Virus record (IMG/VR): IMGVR_UViG_3300012683_000014
Span: 1-38,372 of that record
From: a virus
Reading direction: 5' to 3' (one strand)
DNA length: 38,372 nt
In this document: one piece after another, positions 29,783 to 37,768 of the stretch
Layout of the letters: the number at the start of each line of letters is the position of its first letter
How positions within the stretch are numbered: the first letter of the stretch is position 1
The notes under the pieces: generated by a model
Seen by the model: only the letters and a program-made list of their open reading frames with translations
Databases searched by the model: none
Told to the model about the DNA's origin: nothing
Translations under genes and position numbers: made by a program

Positions 29783-29902
29783 TCCGTACACTGATCATCA
29801 GCCCGCGGATTATTCGTATGCCGACAGTCCGTGTACGGATAGTCATTGGACTGACAGTCCGTATACTGAGCATCGCGCGTCGGACTGGCACCATCCCGAC
29901 CA
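29783..29902. repeat. Degenerate 15-base tandem array, 8 units
   Basis: Eight back-to-back 15-base units with consensus TCCGTATACTGACAG. C at position 9, G at 11 and A at 12 are kept in all eight; T at position 1 in seven. Units at 29783, 29828 and 29858 are closest. The unit equals 5 codons, and one rightward frame shows Asp/Glu every fifth residue, so a decayed or hidden repeat protein cannot be excluded. An iteron-type binding site is the alternative. Confidence 0.5.
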
Positions 29903-30185
29903 GGAACCCGACCATCGACTGGCGAAGGCGGGGGGACTGGCCGAGAGGGGAAGTTGGGAGGGGAGTAGGCGAGCTCCACAGACAGTTTCCTCAAAATCAC
30001 TCAGCCCACTTCTTGTCCATCCTGAGCCCATTCATCCCGTGTCCTTGTCCCGGCCCCTCGCCTCGCCCATTGACTTCGCGCGCAATGCGCGCATCATGAA
30101 GCTCGATGGCTTCCTAGGCCCCTCCTAAGCCCTCCACAGCTTCGGGCGAGGCCCAAGGCCTGGCTATCGAGAAGGAACCGCCGCC

Positions 30186-30836
30186 GTGAATGCCCGCTCG
30201 CCAGTCGCTAGTTCCCAAACTGCCGGTCTGGTCGAGTCGCCAGAGAGCTGCTCAAGCGCGAGCCTCGTCGCCGAGCTTGAGCTCCCTCGGCAACGTGGCA
30301 GACCGGCGGCGGTTCTCTCAGTATCTACAGTCCGGTCTCTGACAGCCGAAGACCTGCCGATGCTGAGGGCTCCGGCTCAGCCGAGTAATAGCGAGCCCTG
30401 GAGGCCGAAACAAATCCGCCACGTTCATCACCAGATCGCGCGGCTTGTATCGCTCGGCCACTCCGATGTCGAGGTGGGGCTCATCACGGGATATACTCCT
30501 GTCCATATCCTGAACCTCAAGGACGACCCGCAGTTCTGCGATTTAGTCAGCTACTACTCCGTCCAAGTCGACGCGATCGCGGTCGAGGCGAGCGAGAGGC
30601 TCAAGACCATGGGACTGTCGGCGCTGGAACTGCTGCAAGAGCGGATTGACGAGGGCAAGCTGACCAGCCGCGAGGCCATGGAGGCCTCAGAACTCGGCCT
30701 GATCAAGCCTCTCCAGGCCCTTCGCGGTGCCAGCGCGATGGCTGGGGGAGCAGCCTCCGTCGCGATCAATGTCAAGTTCGTGAGCTCCAACAGTGAATCA
30801 CCTGTCGTCGATATCACGCCGGGCGAGGCCGATTAG
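30186..30836 (+). CDS. Putative small terminase subunit / helix-turn-helix protein
   Basis: 216 residues, GTG start with AAGGAA about 9 bases upstream. The first ~70 residues are low complexity. Then VHHQIARLVSLGHSDVEVGL, ITGYTPVHILNLKDDPQFCD gives a helix-turn-helix with a DPQF tail, followed by a long helix (LKTMGLSALELLQERIDEGK) and an Ala-rich end. This fits phage small terminases, which bind pac/cos sites. The large subunit is not next to it in this window, so the call is tentative. Confidence 0.6.
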   Translation: MNARSPVASSQTAGLVESPESCSSASLVAELELPRQRGRPAAVLSVSTVRSLTAEDLPMLRAPAQPSNSEPWRPKQIRHVHHQIARLVSLGHSDVEVGLITGYTPVHILNLKDDPQFCDLVSYYSVQVDAIAVEASERLKTMGLSALELLQERIDEGKLTSREAMEASELGLIKPLQALRGASAMAGGAASVAINVKFVSSNSESPVVDITPGEAD

Positions 30837-30839
30837 CAA

Positions 30840-31130
30840 ATGGGCGCTCCGACAACGATTGATTTCCAGGTCAAGAAAACAGCAGTTGCTTTGTATGCCT
30901 CCGGCAAGACCTGCGCCGAGGCCGCTGCGATGCTCGGGGTCAGTACACCAAGTGTCTGGCAATGGGTCAATGCGATGGCCCCGAGCTCGATGCGGCCAAG
31001 TGGCTCCAGACAAGGAGCGAAGCCTGGCTGCGAGGTCGCGAGGTACAAGGCTCGCCAGTGGCAGCCTCCAGTCACGGGGTCGGGGTTTATCCGGCCGCTG
31101 CCGGTCGGCAGACTAATGGCCGGTCGATGA
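30840..31130 (+). CDS. Small helix-turn-helix protein
   Basis: 96 residues, starting 3 bases after the previous stop. KKTAVALYASGKTCAEAAAM then LGVSTPSVWQWVNAM is a transposase-type helix-turn-helix; the rest is a basic, Pro/Gly-rich tail (QPPVTGSGFIRPLP). Stop overlaps the next start (ATGA). May bind DNA at packaging or regulation. Confidence 0.65.
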   Translation: MGAPTTIDFQVKKTAVALYASGKTCAEAAAMLGVSTPSVWQWVNAMAPSSMRPSGSRQGAKPGCEVARYKARQWQPPVTGSGFIRPLPVGRLMAGR

Positions 31131-31642
31131 CCGAGATTCGGAATGTTAAACATCTGGAATGGGCTCGTCAGTGCGCCAGGCCTCAGTGCATTCCCGTCGG
31201 TCGACCTCGCGGGGCGAAGGCCCAGGGGCTTCGGTATGAGAGGCTGCTGGCCAGTCGATTGCCTTTGGCAAAGCACGGGCAGTGGTTTGAGTTCACCGAC
31301 GGCCGATTAGGCCATGGATACTGTCAACCGGACTTCCTGCTGATGCTGCCAGAAGTGACCGTGATCTTGGAGTGCAAATACACCTGGACTGTCGACGGGC
31401 ACCTGCAGATCGAGCGGCTTTACAAGCCGGTCGTTGCCGAAGCGCTTGGCAAGCCCGCGGTTGGCATAGTCGTCTGCAAGAGGCTCGAGGCTGAGATGCG
31501 CGGAGTCAGCATCGTCGGAGATCTCAAGATGGCGATTTCGCTCGCGGTCGCAGGGCACAGGCCGGTATTTCACTGGCTCGGGAAGGCCACGGTCAGTTTG
31601 CCGAGCCCGAGGTATGTCGAGGAGGCAATGTGTGCGGCATGA
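31127..31642 (+). CDS. PD-(D/E)XK nuclease
   Basis: 171 residues from ATG 31127 (ATGA overlap; frame open from 30962 but that part overlaps the previous gene). Motifs: RYERLLASRL, then YCQPDFLLMLPEVTVILECK (P-D and E-x-K), and IERLYKPVVAEALG helix. This is the core of restriction-like or Holliday-resolvase-like nucleases. In a late operon near a small terminase it may resolve DNA for packaging. Confidence 0.75.
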   Translation: MTEIRNVKHLEWARQCARPQCIPVGRPRGAKAQGLRYERLLASRLPLAKHGQWFEFTDGRLGHGYCQPDFLLMLPEVTVILECKYTWTVDGHLQIERLYKPVVAEALGKPAVGIVVCKRLEAEMRGVSIVGDLKMAISLAVAGHRPVFHWLGKATVSLPSPRYVEEAMCAA

Positions 31643-32019
31643 GTATTATCAGCCAGGCTAAGGATGAACTCAGGCGGATCAACTTCGGCGAGGAGGACTC
31701 GGCAGTCATGATCGACCTGCTGGAGCGGTTCTTCGCTCAGTGGGATTCGGGTGGAGCCGTCTGGGCTGTCGCGCCGATTTTGCGACGCCTGATTGCGGGG
31801 AAATGTCTGAGCCCGCTGACAGGAGAGCAAGACGAATGGCTCGATCATGGGCAGGGGGTGCTGCAGAATCGGAGAATTAGTTCAGTCTTCAAAGACCCAA
31901 GGTTTCACGGGGGTGAGAGGGCCTATGATCTAGACAATCCCGCAGGGCCTCGTGAGCCGATCGAGTTTCCATACTTTCCCCAAGATGCTCGGGTTTCGTC
32001 GCCGATTGTTGAGATCTGA
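31639..32019 (+). CDS. Conserved small phage protein, unknown
   Basis: 126 residues from ATG 31639 (ATGA overlap; a GTG at 31630 is in frame). SAVMIDLLERFFAQWDSGGA, PILRRLIAGKCLSPLTGEQD and helical/loop C-terminus rich in aromatic and Pro. Such proteins occur between packaging genes in other phages with no assigned function. Confidence 0.7.
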   Translation: MSIISQAKDELRRINFGEEDSAVMIDLLERFFAQWDSGGAVWAVAPILRRLIAGKCLSPLTGEQDEWLDHGQGVLQNRRISSVFKDPRFHGGERAYDLDNPAGPREPIEFPYFPQDARVSSPIVEI

Positions 32020-32053
32020 CCGCGCCGACAGGCGCATAGCTAAGGAGACCAAG

Positions 32054-32353
32054 ATGCGTGATATGAAGCCTGTTGCGAAGGAAGCCAAGATGAACAAGGC
32101 AGAGGGGCATGAGCCGAAGTCAGGCCACAGCGCGCCAGCGCGGGCATCTGGGCCTGGCCCGGAGAAGAAGGCTGATATGGCAGGAGCTCAGATGGGACAG
32201 CCGACGGACAAGAATCCGCTGACGCATGCCGTACATGAGCTGCATTCGCAGCATCCGCACTCATATCATGATCATGGACCTCATCATGGTACAACGACTC
32301 ACGTTCGGCATCAGCCCCTACACGGCCTGAAACCAAGCGGCTACGGCCGCTAG
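32054..32353 (+). CDS. Small His-rich protein
   Basis: 99 residues from ATG 32054 (AAGGAG at 32042-32047). The first 30 residues are Lys/Met-rich (MRDMKPVAKEAKMNKAEGHE), the middle is Pro/Gly/Ala, and the C-terminus has about a dozen His in 40 residues (HELHSQHPHSYHDHGPHHG). The His run could bind metal. Low complexity throughout; function unknown. Confidence 0.65.
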   Translation: MRDMKPVAKEAKMNKAEGHEPKSGHSAPARASGPGPEKKADMAGAQMGQPTDKNPLTHAVHELHSQHPHSYHDHGPHHGTTTHVRHQPLHGLKPSGYGR

Positions 32354-32373
32354 TCGCCAGCCTGCTAGTGCGA

Positions 32374-32402
32374 AGCGCGGTGCTAGCCGCGCTCTCGTTT
32401 TA
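32374..32402 (+). terminator. Likely rho-independent terminator
   Basis: AGCGCGG/CCGCGCT stem (32374-32380 with 32387-32393), loop TGCTAG, followed by CTCGTTTTA. It would separate the genes ending at 32353 from the fibre genes; the T-run is short and interrupted, so read-through is likely. Confidence 0.55.
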
Positions 32403-32417
32403 TGGGGAGTGCGGAAC

Positions 32418-32624
32418 ATGACCTACAAACGCCTGAACGATACCGAGGCCCTTGCCAAGCGGCAGGTGGACTTTGTCCATGACGTATCTCGAGACCCGAC
32501 TCGGTGCTCGACCTGGCAGCAGCCGAGATGTGTCGATGGCGCAGCGGCGCAGACCACGAAGTCGCCAGATGTCGGGGACGGTGGCCTTGCCACTGCTGTC
32601 AAGCATATTGATGGCAAATGTTGA
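32418..32624 (+). CDS. Small Cys-containing protein, unknown
   Basis: 68 residues from ATG 32418 (GGGGAG upstream). MTYKRLNDTEALAKRQVDFV is helical; then CSTWQQPRCVDGAAA and KHIDGKC. Stop overlaps the start of the membrane mini-gene by one base. Other frames in the region lack a ribosome site. Confidence 0.6.
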   Translation: MTYKRLNDTEALAKRQVDFVHDVSRDPTRCSTWQQPRCVDGAAAQTTKSPDVGDGGLATAVKHIDGKC

Positions 32625-32698
32625 TGCTTGTCGGAGCCCTGGCCTGCTGGGCAGCCGCCCTAGCCGCGATGTTCTATGCAGGCCTGATGTATGACTGA
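32624..32698 (+). CDS. 24-residue membrane mini-protein
   Basis: ATG shares its A with the upstream stop (TGATG), and the end overlaps the fibre gene start by 8 bases. The whole chain, MLVGALACWAAALAAMFYAG then LMYD, is one Ala-rich hydrophobic span. Very short, but the double overlap supports translation. It may act at the membrane or merely couple translation into the fibre gene. Confidence 0.5.
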   Translation: MLVGALACWAAALAAMFYAGLMYD

Positions 32699-34349
32699 CC
32701 TTCGAGTCCAGAGCCTAGTCGGCGTCGTCGACCCGGAGGTACCAGGGCGAGTCCTGAAGCCCTCGGCCGACGGCTCGATGCCAGTGAGCGGGAATCTGAC
32801 TGTCGGGGGCACTGTCGCGATCGCTGACCCGGCGCAGCCGACTCATGTTCTAAGGCCCGAGGCTGATGGCTCGATGCCGATTACAGGCAACGTCACAATC
32901 GAGGTCGGGAATGTTTCAATCGGCGGGGTCTTTATCGAAGATGAAGCCACTGGTCACACTGCGACGGTCTTGGCAAGTGGACTTCTTACTGTGGATGCTT
33001 CGGGGGCTACAGTTCCGATTAGCGCTGTCGCCCTACCTCTCCCCAATCTTGCTGCCACCGCCGCGAATCAGGCGACGGAGATTACGGGGCTCGGGAATAT
33101 CAATACAAGCCTCGGGCTCCAAGCAAAGCTCTCGGATACTCAGCCGGTCAGCCTCGCGAGCATCCCGAATGGGAACACGACGCTCTTAGCGGGGTCGCAA
33201 GTCATCGGGCATGTCATTATCGACAGCGGGAGCGTGACAGTCGCAGGCGCGGTGACCGTTTCCTCAGGAAATGTCACTGTGGCGGGGGCAGTGACAGTTA
33301 GCTCGGGTAATATCGCGATCTCGAATTTTCCGGCCTCGCAGGCCGTAACTGTCACTTCCGGCAATGTCACTGTTGGTGGGGTGGTGACGATAAGCTCCGG
33401 CAATATCGCCATCAGCAATACGCCGTCGGTGACGGTTGCCAGCGGGAATATTGCGATTTCCAATTCGCCAGCGGTGACTGTCACGTCTGGAAATATCGCG
33501 ATCTCGAACTCGCCAGCAGTTACAGTCACGAGCGGCAACGTTGCCATTAGCAACTCCCCGGCTGTCACTGTTACCTCGGGCAATGTGACTGCGACTGTGG
33601 CTTCGACCACGATTTCGAGCGGAAATCTGACGGTCAATAACGGCTCGGGCGCCAGTGCTGTTAATGTCCAGGACGGCGGCAATTCCCTGACGGTGGACTA
33701 CGCGACGACTGGCAGTGGCAACGCTACTGGCGCGCTACGCGTCGAAATCGCGAATAATGGCACAGGGCTTGTCGGGCTGAATGCTGGTACCCAGGTCATT
33801 GGGCATGTCATAGTCGATACCGCGCCGGTGACTCATGTCATCGCAGACAGTGGGACTATTACGACGGTCTCGACAGTGACGGCTGTTACAGCTATCACCA
33901 ATGCCCTTCCAGCCGGGTCAAATGTCATAGGCCATGTGATTGTGGACAGTGGCGCTGTCACAATCAGTGGCCCCGTCACGGTCACGTCCGGCAATATTGC
34001 GGTCAGCAACTTCCCCGCTTCGCAGGCTGTCACCGGGACGTTCTTCCAGCCGACTCAGCCTGTGAGCGCCGTCAGCCTGCCATTGCCTTCCAACGCGGCC
34101 CAGGAGACAGGCGGGAATCTTGCTGCACTCACGACCGGGCAAACAATCGACGATGACTCGATTCGAGGCGCGCTCAGTAACATAGCTGGGCTGCTGGAGG
34201 CGATTGAGTTCCGGCTGAGGGAACTGCCGCTCAATCTGGCGGTTGCCCTGAATCAGACCTTGAATGTTAATGGAGGGCCGATTCGGTTCACGAGCCCGGA
34301 GAGCTTTGAGAGCTACGCGAACGCGACAGCGTATCAGGTTAACAATTAG
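32691..34349 (+). CDS. Tail fibre-like protein with 15-residue beta repeats
   Basis: 552 residues. N-terminus TDLRVQSLVGVVDPEVPGRV followed by LKPSADGSMPVSGNLTV, a module seen again at residues ~48-65 and in the 35014-35817 gene. Residues ~175-320 are repeats of about 15 residues around VTVTSGNIAISNSPA, consistent with a beta-solenoid or triple-beta shaft. VIGHVI(V/I)DSG occurs three times. The C-terminus (from ~480) is helical then beta (DDSIRGALSNIAGLLEAIEF). Likely a trimeric fibre shaft or adaptor. Confidence 0.75.
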   Translation: MTDLRVQSLVGVVDPEVPGRVLKPSADGSMPVSGNLTVGGTVAIADPAQPTHVLRPEADGSMPITGNVTIEVGNVSIGGVFIEDEATGHTATVLASGLLTVDASGATVPISAVALPLPNLAATAANQATEITGLGNINTSLGLQAKLSDTQPVSLASIPNGNTTLLAGSQVIGHVIIDSGSVTVAGAVTVSSGNVTVAGAVTVSSGNIAISNFPASQAVTVTSGNVTVGGVVTISSGNIAISNTPSVTVASGNIAISNSPAVTVTSGNIAISNSPAVTVTSGNVAISNSPAVTVTSGNVTATVASTTISSGNLTVNNGSGASAVNVQDGGNSLTVDYATTGSGNATGALRVEIANNGTGLVGLNAGTQVIGHVIVDTAPVTHVIADSGTITTVSTVTAVTAITNALPAGSNVIGHVIVDSGAVTISGPVTVTSGNIAVSNFPASQAVTGTFFQPTQPVSAVSLPLPSNAAQETGGNLAALTTGQTIDDDSIRGALSNIAGLLEAIEFRLRELPLNLAVALNQTLNVNGGPIRFTSPESFESYANATAYQVNN

Positions 34350-34358
34350 GAAACGACC

Positions 34359-35003
34359 ATGCTGATCCAAGGCCAAGTCGGACAGCCATCGACGACTTCG
34401 ATCGCGGCGGGGACAACCCCGGTTCTGCGCCAGGGTCAACTGGCTGACGTGATCGTGACAGAGCTCCATGGGCGATATTATGAGGGCTCTTATAGAAAGA
34501 GCCGATTTGGTGGGGCGATGCAGGCAGTCATCGCGACGGCGACCATTGGCGGGTTTGCGACTACCATCACTGGTGTGCCGCTTTTATATAATCCTCCTGG
34601 CAGCGCCGTCAACGTCGTGATCGAGACCGTGCAAATCGCGTTTGTCGTGGCCTCGGCCAATGCCCTTGCCTATGGAATCGCTACGGGGTTTTCCAATACG
34701 GCTGTCTCGGGAACGCTGACCTCGCTGACGCCGAAGTCCAAGTTCATCGGGTCGGGAGTGACGCCAGTGGCAGGGCTGGCAGCCTCGGCATCGATCACGT
34801 TGCCAGTGGCGGCGACAGGGGATATGATTCTGGGGAGTCTGAGTACTGCTGCGGTCAGCGTTCCGAACGCAACACCAGGCCTGTTTGATATAGGCGGGGC
34901 GATCATACTGCCGCCTGGTGGGTATTGCCACTTCTACACCTCGGCGATATTGGCGGCCTCCTCGCTGCTCGCGGGGTTCTCGTGGGAAGAAGTTCCGGTT
35001 TGA
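34359..35003 (+). CDS. Conserved structural protein, fibre cluster
   Basis: 214 residues. QGQLADVIVTELHGRYYEGS, then PLLYNPPGSAVNVVIETVQI, and a PPGGYCHFYTSAILAAS / FSWEEVPV end. This beta-rich pattern is known from many phages and prophages next to fibre genes and is probably structural. AGGAAA ribosome site; 10 bases before the next gene. Confidence 0.7.
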   Translation: MLIQGQVGQPSTTSIAAGTTPVLRQGQLADVIVTELHGRYYEGSYRKSRFGGAMQAVIATATIGGFATTITGVPLLYNPPGSAVNVVIETVQIAFVVASANALAYGIATGFSNTAVSGTLTSLTPKSKFIGSGVTPVAGLAASASITLPVAATGDMILGSLSTAAVSVPNATPGLFDIGGAIILPPGGYCHFYTSAILAASSLLAGFSWEEVPV

Positions 35004-35013
35004 GGGGAATGAG

Positions 35014-35817
35014 ATGACCGATTTCAGACCGCAGAGCGTTATTGGGATCGTCGATCCGGAGAGTCCGGGGCACGTGCTGAAGCCACAAGCAGATGGCTCG
35101 ATTCTGGTCAGTGGTTTCAGTGGCAACATCACCGGGAATATCACTGTCAACGACGTGGCCCATGCGACCGCTGCTGACCCGACCCTGATCGAGGGGGCAG
35201 ATACAGAGATCAGCGTGAATTTGACTGGCTATCAGCGGGTCAAGCTGAAGGGCACGATCACGAATGTCAACGTCGGGCAGGGGGCGATGTCTGCCAGCAT
35301 ACCAGTCGTGATCGCGAGCGATCAATCGCCGGTGCCGATTTCAGGCAATCTGACCACGGTATCGACAGTTACTGGCGTTACAACCGTCTCGACTGTGACG
35401 CTGGTCTCAACGGTCACGACTGTTGGAGCTGTGACGGCGATTACCAATCCGCTGCCAGCGGGGACGAATGTCATTGGACATGTCATTGTTGACTCCGGCG
35501 CCATGACTGTCGGTAACGCAGCCTCGAGCGCGGTCAATGTTCAGACCTCGTTTCTGTTCAGCAACATCACGACGGCGACTACGACCACGGTCAAATCCGG
35601 TGCTGGGATTCTACGTGGAGTCACGATCAATACCAAAGGCACGATTGCGTCGGCGGTCACGATATATGACTCGCTGTCTGGCAGTGGCACCAAGATCGGG
35701 ACGATCGATTCGCTGAACCTGGCAGGCCAGTTCGAGTATGACATCGCGTTCTCGACTGGGCTGACCATCGTCACGACTGGCACAGTCGCGCCTGATATTA
35801 CCGTCGCGTATCGCTAG
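35014..35817 (+). CDS. Tail fibre-like protein, paralogue of 32691-34349
   Basis: 267 residues from ATG 35014 (GAGGGG upstream; frame open earlier inside the previous gene). N-terminus MTDFRPQSVIGIVDPESPGH VLKPQADGS is the same module as in the 32691 gene. Later ITNPLPAGTNVIGHVIVDSG is again shared. It lacks the long repeat shaft and ends in a separate beta domain (LRGVTINTKGTIASAVTIYD). Likely a second fibre or the head part of a branched fibre. Confidence 0.75.
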   Translation: MTDFRPQSVIGIVDPESPGHVLKPQADGSILVSGFSGNITGNITVNDVAHATAADPTLIEGADTEISVNLTGYQRVKLKGTITNVNVGQGAMSASIPVVIASDQSPVPISGNLTTVSTVTGVTTVSTVTLVSTVTTVGAVTAITNPLPAGTNVIGHVIVDSGAMTVGNAASSAVNVQTSFLFSNITTATTTTVKSGAGILRGVTINTKGTIASAVTIYDSLSGSGTKIGTIDSLNLAGQFEYDIAFSTGLTIVTTGTVAPDITVAYR

Positions 35818-35828
35818 GAGATCGACCG

Positions 35829-36233
35829 ATGACCCAACCGCCGATTCCAGGATTTATAGCGGGGCCGACTCAGCCTGAGGGGCAGGTTCTCAATAGGATT
35901 ACCGGGCAGCTTAATAGTCAGGGCCTTCGGCAGCGGGACTCGATCACGGCCTCGACCTACACCCTGGCCGCTGGCGACGCGGGCGCCTACCTGCCGATGA
36001 ACTCGAGCGGAGCACAGACGGTGACGGTGCCGCCCAATTCATCTGTTCCCTTTCCGATCATGACTGTTGTGACGTTCGAGCAGCTTGCTGCTGGGGCAAC
36101 GACCTTGGTCGCTGGAGCAGGGGTAACGCTGAATGCAAGCGGCTCGAAAGTCGCCTCCAATGGGGCAAACGCGGTGATGAGCATCGTCCAACGTGACTTG
36201 AATGTCTGGACCTTGATCGGGGACAGGGCTTAG
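35829..36233 (+). CDS. Small fibre/tail-tip domain protein
   Basis: 134 residues, AGGAGA ribosome site. STYTLAAGDAGAYLPMNSSG, then TVTVPPNSSVPFP and TTLVAGAGVTLNASGSKVAS are the repeats of a phage receptor-binding beta domain. Ends NVWTLIGDRA. Located between fibre genes; likely a structural accessory or tip. Confidence 0.7.
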   Translation: MTQPPIPGFIAGPTQPEGQVLNRITGQLNSQGLRQRDSITASTYTLAAGDAGAYLPMNSSGAQTVTVPPNSSVPFPIMTVVTFEQLAAGATTLVAGAGVTLNASGSKVASNGANAVMSIVQRDLNVWTLIGDRA

Positions 36234-36235
36234 CC

Positions 36236-37087
36236 ATGCTAGTGCCGGGGATTGTGGCAGGGAAGGCCTCTGGCGGAGGCTACACAGGCCCGCTTGACCT
36301 GGTGCCCGGCGCTGTCGTGGCGTATGGGCAGAGGGCGCTGAGTGCAGCGAAGCTGGGAACCGCGCTTTATACGATCCGCGAGGATGGCGGGAACACGACG
36401 CAGAGCTTCAACTCCGATGCGACGACGGGGGATGCGCCGGTTGCGGCAATTACCACTTTCCTAAATGGCGCGAATGGTTATGTCACAACGTGGAACGATC
36501 AAAGTGGTAACGCAGTAACGATTGCGCAAGCCACCGCGCTCAATCAACCGTCATGGATTGCCTCGGCCCAGAATAATCGTCCCGCCATTGGCCCCGCTGT
36601 AAATCATGCCTCGCTAGCAAGCACATCTCAGGTGGCAATTAACGGACAATGGACTTCATTCCATGTCGTCAGGTCGCCAGATGCTTTTCTAACACTCTTC
36701 GACAATGCCACCGCCGCCACGTTGGCCTGCTCTTTTGCCGGAAGCGACCCCACGCAAAGCATTTATTTCGACGCCTTCGTCAACGCAGACGAAAACGGGG
36801 ACCAGACCACCGGACAGAGTTTTGGTACCGCCTACCACTTGGTAGAATTTCTCGTTCAGGCAAATTCGGTTGCCGTCAACATAGATGGCGTCAATCAGGT
36901 TATGACCGGACAATTTGGCAACGGTGTTTTCCCTGCGATGTCGATGAATGTTTTTATCCCAGGGTCGGGCAGCTCAGACGTGAATAGATCAGCCGAGCAC
37001 ATCGTTTACGCCTCGCTTCTCTCTGGTGCCAACCGCCTCGCCATCAGGCAGAACATGGCGACTTATTACGGGATTACGCTGGCATGA
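36236..37087 (+). CDS. Receptor-binding protein with concanavalin/LamG-like domain
   Basis: 283 residues, 2 bases after the previous stop. LDLVPGAVVAYGQRALSAAK, TALYTIREDGGNTTQSF, and NGYVTTWNDQSGNAVTIAQA mark the phage lectin-like (concanavalin A/ArAbfB-like) domain that binds sugars; the C-terminal half is beta-rich with AEHIVYASLLSGANRLAIRQ. From about 36440 onward the DNA is more A+T-rich with different codon choice, as expected of an exchanged receptor-binding domain. Confidence 0.75.
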   Translation: MLVPGIVAGKASGGGYTGPLDLVPGAVVAYGQRALSAAKLGTALYTIREDGGNTTQSFNSDATTGDAPVAAITTFLNGANGYVTTWNDQSGNAVTIAQATALNQPSWIASAQNNRPAIGPAVNHASLASTSQVAINGQWTSFHVVRSPDAFLTLFDNATAATLACSFAGSDPTQSIYFDAFVNADENGDQTTGQSFGTAYHLVEFLVQANSVAVNIDGVNQVMTGQFGNGVFPAMSMNVFIPGSGSSDVNRSAEHIVYASLLSGANRLAIRQNMATYYGITLA

Positions 37088-37111
37088 GCGAAGGCTGGGG
37101 AGGGCACTGGC

Positions 37112-37756
37112 ATGGCTGAGATCGCCCAGCTAATGCCGAATGGGGAGCAGACCTTCGTTGATGCCAATGGAGTGCCGCTGGCCGGGGGGACAGTCGGGAT
37201 GTATGTCCCGAACACGGGGAACTCGGTGTTCAAGAACACCTGGCAGGACGAAGGCGAAACAATTCTGAATACCAATCCCATCTTGCTGGACTCCGCCGGT
37301 CGCTGCATCATCTATGGGAATGGCAAGTATCAGCAGCTGGTCAAGGACCGGCTCGGGAATGTGATCTGGAATCAGCTCACGAATTGGGTCGCAGTTCCAG
37401 CCGATACTGATGTCACGCTCTACGACCTGGCTTGGTTCACGAATATCAAGACCGCGAACGGCGAGACCTGCTTCATCTACAACTGCCCAAGGGCTCTTCG
37501 GCTGCCAGCCGGACTGACGGCCTCGATCTTCACTGTTGGGGCCTCTGCACTGCCGACTGGAGCAACGGTCTTCACGCTTTACAAGAACGCAGCAGTGATC
37601 GGGACGATCAGCTTCGCGACGACCGGGGTTGTGACTGTGACGTTTGTGACCCAAGTCGACTTCGCAGCCGCTGATCAATTCAGCATGGTTGGACCGGCTG
37701 TCGCCGATGCGACGGCGAACTTCCTGGCCTTCACGTTCGTGATGACGGTCCCGTAA
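37112..37756 (+). CDS. Tail fibre/tailspike-type head-binding protein
   Basis: 214 residues, GGGAGGG ribosome site. QTFVDANGVPLAGGTVGMYV, then NTWQDEGETILNTNPILLDS and GRCIIYGNGKYQQLVKDRLG followed by NVIWNQLT match the N-terminal adaptor of podovirus and other tailspikes ('NG.PL.GG..YVPNT...T..D......NP..LDS.GR'). The C-terminal ~95 residues are beta-like and unassigned. It is short for a whole spike, so it may be only an anchor. Confidence 0.75.
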   Translation: MAEIAQLMPNGEQTFVDANGVPLAGGTVGMYVPNTGNSVFKNTWQDEGETILNTNPILLDSAGRCIIYGNGKYQQLVKDRLGNVIWNQLTNWVAVPADTDVTLYDLAWFTNIKTANGETCFIYNCPRALRLPAGLTASIFTVGASALPTGATVFTLYKNAAVIGTISFATTGVVTVTFVTQVDFAAADQFSMVGPAVADATANFLAFTFVMTVP

Positions 37757-37768
37757 GGACTTGACTAG

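Larger units (their letters stand above)
29712..30185. other. Intergenic region before the terminase-like gene
   Basis: About 470 bases. It contains a terminator (29743-29772), a 15-base periodic array (29783-29902), a GC palindrome GCGCGCA-A-TGCGCGC near 30076-30090, and otherwise purine- or pyrimidine-biased DNA. A rightward frame from 29736 to 30128 is open but begins inside the terminator and is judged non-coding. No convincing promoter for the late genes is seen, so they may need a phage factor. Confidence 0.6.

Noticed and set aside
30069-30098. TTGACT ... ATCATG as a late rightward promoter
   Set aside because: The -10 match is too poor; the GC palindrome between is the only notable feature.
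29736-30128. 130-residue open rightward frame with D/E every five residues
   Set aside because: It begins within the leader of a strong terminator; the apparent GAGG ribosome site is part of the motif shared by two terminators; the later part is low complexity with no similarity.
33230-33650. Regular repeats that might be taken for a CRISPR-like array
   Set aside because: Units are in frame, code for 15-residue protein repeats, and vary at synonymous positions; no spacer structure.
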